From contig NZ_JBFEGG010000002.1 in NCBI RefSeq assembly GCF_047228935.1, positions 186,001-250,000 of the forward strand: a stretch of DNA of 64,000 nucleotides, read 5' to 3'. A program made the translations under genes and the position numbers. A model generated the notes under the pieces. That model did not search any database. It saw nothing but the letters and a program-made list of their open reading frames with translations, and was not told where the DNA came from. Each line of letters starts with the position of its first letter. Within the stretch, counting starts at the first letter, position 1. The stretch is from Ornithinibacillus sp047228935. Lineage in GTDB: Bacteria > Bacillota > Bacilli > Bacillales > Amphibacillaceae. Shown here piece by piece: positions 58,538 through 64,000 of this stretch.

Positions 58538-60472
58538 TCAAGAATTCCAGCGCATCGCAACTGGAACTACTCCATTGATTACCTCTTCATATTTCTCTCT
58601 TTCTTCTTTTTTCATCCATATATGTACAGAACCATAATCATCGCTTGTCCGGATTAGCCGACCAATTCCCTGGCGAAGGCGCAGTAACATATATGGACCA
58701 TCGACTTCTTTTTCTGGGTCTAGTGCATGTTTTCTTTTTGCCTTGAACACTGGATCTTTAGGCGGAAACGGTAAAGAAGCGATAATGACTTTTGTTAATG
58801 CTTCACCTGGAATGTCTAAACCTTCCCATAAATGATATGCACATAGAACGGATTGTTTGTTTTCCTGGAAAGCTTTTACCGTTACACTAATTTCCTGTTC
58901 TCCTTCAAAATACATGTCAAACGGCCATGACCTCCCGTTAGCCCAACTTCTGAATTCATCCATTTCTTCTACATTTGAAAATAACACGAGACTACTCCCT
59001 GTATTTTGTTCCATTTGCTTTTGTATCGTATGCCATTTATCTTCTTTTGTTTCTTCAATATGGCCATAGAGCTTCATTTGCTCGGCATAATCGAATGGTG
59101 AATCAACAGAAAACGACTCATAGGAGTCTATCCCTAAGCTATTAGCTAAATAAGAAAAGTCTCCACCTTGTGAAAGTGTTGCAGATGAAAATATAAATGG
59201 AATATCCTTTGAAAACACTTCTTTCTTCAACACTTCTTCCACTAATCGAGGCATCATGACAAGTGTTGTTGTATCCGGCGTCTCCTCTATCCAAAAGATC
59301 CCTTCATCTTCTTTTAAAAAGATGGATAACCCGTAATGATAGAATTCTAAATACTCCTCAATAATTTTAAGGTGATATTCATCTATCGTAAACATCTCGG
59401 AATCAAACACGAGCTGGTCTAGAAGTTTTTCCACTTTATCAAATAGTTTTGAAGCGATACTCAACATACTTTCGGACAGTTCTATTTCTTTTCGATTAGA
59501 GCCGACTACGCCTTTTGCCACATCACTCAGTAGGTCAAACCAATCTTCATGCAAGGTTAAAATATCCTCAATTAAATACAGTGACTCTTCTCGCACGTCC
59601 TGCCCCATATATCCAGTTAGAACATTATGTAATGTCTCTGAATGGAAGCGATAGGTTAACCCTTTTTGCGCTGCAAACTCTAACAGATGTCCCTCATCAA
59701 AAATGACCGTACATGCTTCTGGTAATAACGGAATTTGCCCTTCACGTTTACGTGATTCTTTCGTCCATACATGTTCCATATAAAAGTCATGAGAACAGAT
59801 AATTAAATCTTTAGCATGTCTGTAGTATTCCCTGTTTAATGTTTGACCACTGCGGTGTCTTAACTCACATGTTGAACATTGCTGCAAAGGATCCCAAGCA
59901 ATTTTCTCCCACGTTTCATCAGATACCCACGGATATTCCTTCCTATCACCATATCGCTCAAAGGTTTTCTTGGAAGAAGTGTAGTCATAAACAAATTCAG
60001 GAATTTCATCATGAACTCGGATGATATCCTCGTTTTCTGTTATTTCTACGATACGATCTAATTTTCTAGCACAAACATAATTTTCCCTGGCCTTTGCAAG
60101 TCTTACATCCACTTCAAGACCAAGTGCTTTTTCAAGCTTTTCAATATCTCCGCCTTTTTTCACAAGCTGCTCAATAAGTGTTTCATCGGCACAGGAAATG
60201 ATTGCAGGGATTCCTTTATATCTTGCATAACATATAGCATATAATAAATAAACAAAGGTTTTTCCGGTTCCAACTCCCGCTTCCGCAAAGATAGTTGTCT
60301 TTTTCTTAAATGCTTGTTCCAATTGAAAAGCCATATAAATTTGTTCATCCCGTAATTCATAACCTTGTTCTGGTAAAATATCATAGAAAACATCTCCAAC
60401 ATAATCTCCTAGACGGTCAAAGAAATTCTCCGTTTTCGAAATAGTGAATGGTAGTGCATTAATTTTCGTCAT
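58538..60472 (-). CDS. DinG/XPD-family ATP-dependent DNA helicase
   Basis: This 644-residue superfamily 2 helicase has Walker A FAEAGVGTGKTF (residues ~63-74) and the DEGH box in TVIFDEGHLLEFAA. Four cysteines (NYVCARK, QCSTCELR, IICSHD) probably bind the 4Fe-4S cluster of XPD-like helicases. C-terminal helicase motifs are WEGLDIPGEALTKVII and LRLRQGIGRLIRT. It has no exonuclease domain, unlike the long Bacillus DinG, so it is closer to the short YoaA/DinG type. The likely role is in DNA repair. ATG at 60472. Confidence 0.9.
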   Translation of the reverse strand: MTKINALPFTISKTENFFDRLGDYVGDVFYDILPEQGYELRDEQIYMAFQLEQAFKKKTTIFAEAGVGTGKTFVYLLYAICYARYKGIPAIISCADETLIEQLVKKGGDIEKLEKALGLEVDVRLAKARENYVCARKLDRIVEITENEDIIRVHDEIPEFVYDYTSSKKTFERYGDRKEYPWVSDETWEKIAWDPLQQCSTCELRHRSGQTLNREYYRHAKDLIICSHDFYMEHVWTKESRKREGQIPLLPEACTVIFDEGHLLEFAAQKGLTYRFHSETLHNVLTGYMGQDVREESLYLIEDILTLHEDWFDLLSDVAKGVVGSNRKEIELSESMLSIASKLFDKVEKLLDQLVFDSEMFTIDEYHLKIIEEYLEFYHYGLSIFLKEDEGIFWIEETPDTTTLVMMPRLVEEVLKKEVFSKDIPFIFSSATLSQGGDFSYLANSLGIDSYESFSVDSPFDYAEQMKLYGHIEETKEDKWHTIQKQMEQNTGSSLVLFSNVEEMDEFRSWANGRSWPFDMYFEGEQEISVTVKAFQENKQSVLCAYHLWEGLDIPGEALTKVIIASLPFPPKDPVFKAKRKHALDPEKEVDGPYMLLRLRQGIGRLIRTSDDYGSVHIWMKKEEREKYEEVINGVVPVAMRWNS

Positions 60473-60631
60473 ATTTACGTCCCTCTTTACGGTTTATCAT
60501 GAATCATATTGTACCATGTCGGCGGATAGTATTCTCGAAATAACAATTATCCTATAAAAAGTTGCTTATAATTTATTTTTTATCAAAAATTGTTTATCAT
60601 AAATATAGTACCTATGCATCGGAGGAATCAT

Positions 60632-62071
60632 ATGGACTTAAGTATTGATACGTTAATCTTTTTATTTTCCGCCATGTTAATCATCGGTGTTTTAGCCACT
60701 AAATTCTCTTCTCGTCTTGGTTTACCTGCACTAATTCTGTTTCTTATCGCTGGAATGCTTCTAAATAATTATTTCTATTTTGATGATGTTAAACTAACAC
60801 AATTAATTGGGATTATGGCATTAATTGTTATCTTATTTGATGGTGGTACACAGACGAAGTGGACCAGCATTAGACCAATTATTGGACCAGCAAGTGTTCT
60901 AGCTACATTTGGTGTGCTACTCACTACAGTTATAACAGGCTTTGCTGCTATGTATATTTTTAATCTCTCTTTATTAGAAGGCATGCTGTTTGGAGCCATT
61001 GTTGGTTCCACAGATGCTGCTGCCGTATTTTCCGTATTAGGAAATACGAACTTCAAAAAGCGTTTAACGGCAACACTAGAAGCAGAGTCTGGATCAAACG
61101 ACCCGATGGCTGTGTTTTTAACTGTGGCACTAATTGAAATCATACAGACACCTGATGCTTCTATTTGGCTTGCTGTAGGTAGTTTCTTCCTTCAAATGGG
61201 GTTAGGATTAGTTCTCGGTTTAATCTTTGGAAAGCTGACAGTTTCCGTAATCAACAACATTAAACTCGATACGTCTGGGTTATATCCGGTTCTTGCGATG
61301 GGATCTGCTATCTTTACGTATGCACTAACAGATTCTTTAGGTGGTAGTGGGTTACTTGCTGTTTACGTGATGGCTGTATTCGTTGGAAATAGTGATTTAA
61401 CCTATCGCTTTACCATTACCCGTTTTAATGAAGGATTTGCATGGATGATGCAGATTGTCATGTTTACATTACTCGGACTACTAGTATTCCCTAACCAGCT
61501 AGTATCTGTTATATGGCAAGGAATACTGCTTGCATTAATTTTAATGTTTGTTGCTCGTCCGGTGGCTATATTTATTAGTATGCTGTTTATGAAATATGAC
61601 TTAAAAGAAAAAGTTTTCATTTCTTGGGCTGGGTTAAAAGGTGCTGTGCCAATCGTTCTAGGTACATATCCAATTATTGCAGGGATAGAGAACAGTGAAT
61701 TGATTTTTAATGCTGTTTTCTTCGTCGTTTTCTTCTCTGCACTTATTCAAGGTGGTACACTTTCTTGGCTTGCGAAAAAGCTTGGACTTGATCATGATCA
61801 GGAGGAAACAGCTCCTAGTATTGAATTGATCAATCTTGGAACGACAGAGTCTGAAATCATGAAAATGACGATTGTAAAGGGAAGTCCTGCGAACGGTGTT
61901 TCACTGCATGCTCTTTCATTACCAAAGGATACGTTGATTATTGGCGTTACGCGGGATAATAAACTTATCACACCTACTGGAGATACGGTTATCCAAAAAG
62001 GCGATACAGTGTATGTCCTTAGTGATAAGGAAAGTAGGCCAAAGGCGAAGGAGGTTTTGGTTGGGAAATAA
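60632..62071 (+). CDS. cation/proton antiporter, CPA1 family with RCK_C domain
   Basis: This 479-residue antiporter has 12-13 membrane helices and the transport-site sequence ESGSNDPMAVFLTV near residue 155. A C-terminal TrkA-C (RCK_C) domain spans residues ~395-475 (KGSPANGVSLHALSLPKDTLIIGVTRDN). This NhaP2/CvrA-like layout is usually linked to K+/H+ or Na+/H+ exchange gated by a cytosolic ligand. ATG 60632 has GGAGG; 14 upstream in-frame codons lack one. It helps pH or osmotic balance. Confidence 0.9.
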   Translation: MDLSIDTLIFLFSAMLIIGVLATKFSSRLGLPALILFLIAGMLLNNYFYFDDVKLTQLIGIMALIVILFDGGTQTKWTSIRPIIGPASVLATFGVLLTTVITGFAAMYIFNLSLLEGMLFGAIVGSTDAAAVFSVLGNTNFKKRLTATLEAESGSNDPMAVFLTVALIEIIQTPDASIWLAVGSFFLQMGLGLVLGLIFGKLTVSVINNIKLDTSGLYPVLAMGSAIFTYALTDSLGGSGLLAVYVMAVFVGNSDLTYRFTITRFNEGFAWMMQIVMFTLLGLLVFPNQLVSVIWQGILLALILMFVARPVAIFISMLFMKYDLKEKVFISWAGLKGAVPIVLGTYPIIAGIENSELIFNAVFFVVFFSALIQGGTLSWLAKKLGLDHDQEETAPSIELINLGTTESEIMKMTIVKGSPANGVSLHALSLPKDTLIIGVTRDNKLITPTGDTVIQKGDTVYVLSDKESRPKAKEVLVGK

Positions 62072-62130
62072 GGTATATATTCTTGATATTCCCTTACCCC
62101 TCAGATGCTTTTTAAAAGCATACAGAATTA

Positions 62131-62268
62131 AAAACCGATTTTCTCTCTCCCCAGAAAGAAAATCGGTTTTTTCGTTCTATATGAAACAAACCCCTTATGT
62201 AAGCAATCAAGCTGCCCACAAGATTGCTTTTTAACTTATAATTGGCTACTTTCAAGGTAGCCAATTAT
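62131..62268. terminator. cluster of three hairpins between converging genes
   Basis: AAACCGATTTTCT / AGAAAATCGGTTT with T6 (62131-62172), AAGCAATC / GATTGCTT with T5 (to 62234) and AATTGGCTAC / GTAGCCAATT (about 62240-62266) stand in series. The first two suit the antiporter transcript; the last may serve the opposite strand. Confidence 0.7.
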
Positions 62269-62289
62269 CCTGCCCCTTTTTCTATCAAA

Positions 62290-63807
62290 CTATTTTGTTA
62301 CTGTTCCTTTTTCAAGCATGGATCCGTGTTTCGCATAGTTTTCATGCCATGAGAATGCTTTTTCAAGCACATGTGGGGTCTGCCCACCCCGTTCTAGTGC
62401 TTCCTCGTAATACTGCCAAAGCTGTGCGCGATACATTGGATGTGCACAGTTTTCAATGATTAACGGTACACGTTCACGTGGAGCAAGACCACGTAAATCT
62501 GCATATCCTTGCTCTGTAACAACTACATCAACATCATGTTCTGTATGATCCACGTGGGATACAAACGGAACAACACTTGAAATGTCTCCGCCCTTTGCAA
62601 TGGATTTCGTAACAAAGATTGCTAGTCTGGCATTACGGGCAAAATCACCTGAGCCACCAATACCATTCATCATTTTCGTACCAGATACATGTGTCGAGTT
62701 TACGTTCCCATAAATATCAAATTCTAGTGCTGTGTTGATGGAAATGAGTCCGAGACGTCTAATAATTTCTGGATGATTGGAAATTTCTTGTGGACGCATA
62801 ATCAACTTGTCACGATATTTTTCGAAGTCATTATATACTTGATGCATCTTTTCTTCTGATAATGTAATAGAACAACAAGATGCAAAGTCTACCTTTCCAG
62901 CATCAATTAAATCGAACACAGCGTCTTGTAGCACTTCCGAATACACTTCCAAATGCTTAAATTCGGATTCAACCATGCCATGTAATACCGCATTCGCTAC
63001 AGAGCCTATACCAGATTGTAGTGGTGCTAACTTTTCGGTTAAACGACCTGCAGCTATTTCTTTACGCAGAAAGTCCAGTAAGTAGTTGGCCATGATTTGT
63101 GTTTCTTCGTCTGGTGGAACGATCGTTGATGGCGAGTCTAGTTGATTCGTAAATACGATACCTTTTATTTTGCTACTATCTATAGGAATACCTATTGTTC
63201 CAATTCGGTCATTTGCCCTTGTTAACGGAATTGGATCTCGATCTCCCTGTTTACCTGGGCTGTACAAATCGTGCAGGCCTTCTAGTAGTTCGGATTGTGC
63301 AAGATTAATCTCCACAATAATCGACTTCGCATTTTCCGTAAATGCCATCGAATTTCCAATCGAAGTAGTGGGTATAATCATACCATCTTCCGTAATTGAA
63401 ATTGCTTCTAAAATTGCGTAATCCACTTGCTCAATTACATTCCCTCGAAGCAATTCTGCCGTGTGTGATAGATGATGATCAACAAACAAATGCTCCCCAG
63501 CATTTATCTTTTTCCTCATGGTTGGGTCAGCTTGGAAAGGAAGACGTTTATTAATGATTCCAACTTCTGCAAACAATTTATCCACATCAGACCCAAGTGA
63601 AGCACCAGTGAATACATTCACTTTGAACTTTTCGCCCACTTTAGCACGTTTTACTAATGCCATAGGCACTGCTTTAACGTCTCCAGCACGGGTAAATCCG
63701 CTTAACCCTAATGTCATACCATCTTGTATCCAAGAGGCCGCTTCTTCAGCCGAGACCACCCGTTCTAACAAGCGAGGATTTTTAATTCTTTCTTGAAATT
63801 TCTCCAT
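62290..63807 (-). CDS. acetyl-CoA hydrolase / CoA-transferase family protein
   Basis: This 505-residue two-domain CoA-transferase has the catalytic Glu in VVVTEQGYADLRG and LGLSGFTRAGDVKAVP near the N-terminus. The CoA-binding GGSGDFARNARLAIF and GVVFTNQLDSP-like segments are present. Members act as succinyl-CoA:acetate CoA-transferase or acetyl-CoA hydrolase, linking acetate, succinate and CoA pools. A cre-like site overlaps the leader, so expression is probably glucose-repressed. ATG behind TGGGGG. Succinyl-CoA and acetyl-CoA are also end products of the PAA pathway in this window; no direct link is shown. Confidence 0.9.
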   Translation of the reverse strand: MEKFQERIKNPRLLERVVSAEEAASWIQDGMTLGLSGFTRAGDVKAVPMALVKRAKVGEKFKVNVFTGASLGSDVDKLFAEVGIINKRLPFQADPTMRKKINAGEHLFVDHHLSHTAELLRGNVIEQVDYAILEAISITEDGMIIPTTSIGNSMAFTENAKSIIVEINLAQSELLEGLHDLYSPGKQGDRDPIPLTRANDRIGTIGIPIDSSKIKGIVFTNQLDSPSTIVPPDEETQIMANYLLDFLRKEIAAGRLTEKLAPLQSGIGSVANAVLHGMVESEFKHLEVYSEVLQDAVFDLIDAGKVDFASCCSITLSEEKMHQVYNDFEKYRDKLIMRPQEISNHPEIIRRLGLISINTALEFDIYGNVNSTHVSGTKMMNGIGGSGDFARNARLAIFVTKSIAKGGDISSVVPFVSHVDHTEHDVDVVVTEQGYADLRGLAPRERVPLIIENCAHPMYRAQLWQYYEEALERGGQTPHVLEKAFSWHENYAKHGSMLEKGTVTK

Positions 63808-63819
63808 ACCGAACCCCCA

Positions 63820-63833
63820 TTAAAGCGTTTTCA
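63820..63833. promoter_or_regulatory. cre-like site at the CoA-transferase gene
   Basis: On the minus strand TGAAAACGCTTTAA differs from the cre consensus at one position. It lies 13 bp upstream of the start codon, a roadblock-type repression position. Confidence 0.55.
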
Positions 63834-63908
63834 AATATTTTAACGCATTAAATTCAGAATTCGGGGAATTTTGGTGGAATAACTAAAATTTTGTTTAAAG
63901 CAGAAAAA

Positions 63909-63941
63909 TAGGATTCTAAAACAGCATATTTTAGAATCCTA
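63909..63941. terminator. hairpin near right window edge
   Basis: A perfect 13-bp stem (TAGGATTCTAAAA / TTTTAGAATCCTA) with a 7-base loop and T-rich minus-strand flank probably terminates a minus-strand gene that ends beyond the window. Confidence 0.6.
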
Positions 63942-64000
63942 GCATTTTCCTAAAATAACTAGAATAGGATTGACTGACCGGTATACTATCGCCATTTTCT

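Noticed and set aside
1..64000. Prophage, transposase, toxin-antitoxin or defence genes, tRNA or rRNA genes
   Set aside because: I scanned the reading frames and intergenic regions and recognised none.

Overview
The window looks like the chromosome of a low-GC, spore-former-type Bacillaceae bacterium (Oceanobacillus, Virgibacillus or Gracilibacillus-like). The signs are AT-rich DNA, strong GGAGG-type ribosome binding sites, frequent TTG/GTG starts, T-box leaders, CcpA cre-like sites, and typical genes such as DesK/DesR, a YumC-type reductase and a NaChBac-type sodium channel. No rRNA, tRNA, phage, insertion-sequence transposase or CRISPR array was recognised. Most of the window is ordinary core or metabolic chromosome with unusually rich RNA-based regulation.

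Layout. 1-6.1 kb: the 3' part of a cell-wall amidase, a MerR-methyltransferase fusion with a GyrI-like protein, an unknown 416-aa protein, degenerate 53-bp tandem repeats, a manganese (yybP-ykoY) riboswitch controlling a TerC/YkoY exporter, and an unknown membrane protein coupled to a 39-aa ORF. 6.3-10.4 kb: a class I ribonucleotide reductase operon (alpha, flavodoxin, beta) behind a cobalamin riboswitch and a pair of NrdR boxes. 10.6-16.5 kb: a sirtuin, an NhaC-family transporter behind two tandem tyrosine T-boxes, and a TrpXYZ-like ABC transporter.

16.6-32.2 kb: a phenylacetate (PAA) catabolism locus. paaABCD, an EthD-like protein, three crotonase-family enzymes, an aldehyde dehydrogenase, paaH and paaJ, a nitronate-monooxygenase-like protein and an orphan 2-oxoacid dehydrogenase E1 pair run leftward. 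paaX, a hotdog thioesterase and a YumC-like ferredoxin-NADP reductase lie beyond. I see a shared 20-bp operator-like motif (two ACG cores spaced 11 bp) at four promoters in this locus. It ties the E1 pair, the thioesterase and the reductase to paaA. No paaE, paaK or PaaZ hydratase is present in the window; the YumC-like protein may replace PaaE. A 238-bp GC-richer element with perfect 15-bp terminal inverted repeats sits inside the cluster.

32.3-37.5 kb: an uncharacterised four-gene operon (ATP-grasp ligase, non-canonical MurE-like ligase, aspartate/glutamate racemase, small protein) divergent from a membrane GGDEF protein. It is my best candidate for an undescribed system: stepwise ligation of (possibly D-) amino acids. 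37.7-49.9 kb: a DUF421 protein, rlmN, glutamate synthase, a luciferase-like oxidoreductase, a pentapeptide protein, the sodium channel and WrbA.

49.9-64 kb: a MerR regulator translationally overlapped with a C45 acyltransferase-like protein, pseudouridine catabolism (HTH-fused kinase plus psuG), the des-desK-desR cold-response operon, a DUF3231-like protein, a Nudix hydrolase, a DinG-like helicase, a cation/proton antiporter and an acetyl-CoA hydrolase/CoA-transferase with a cre-like site.
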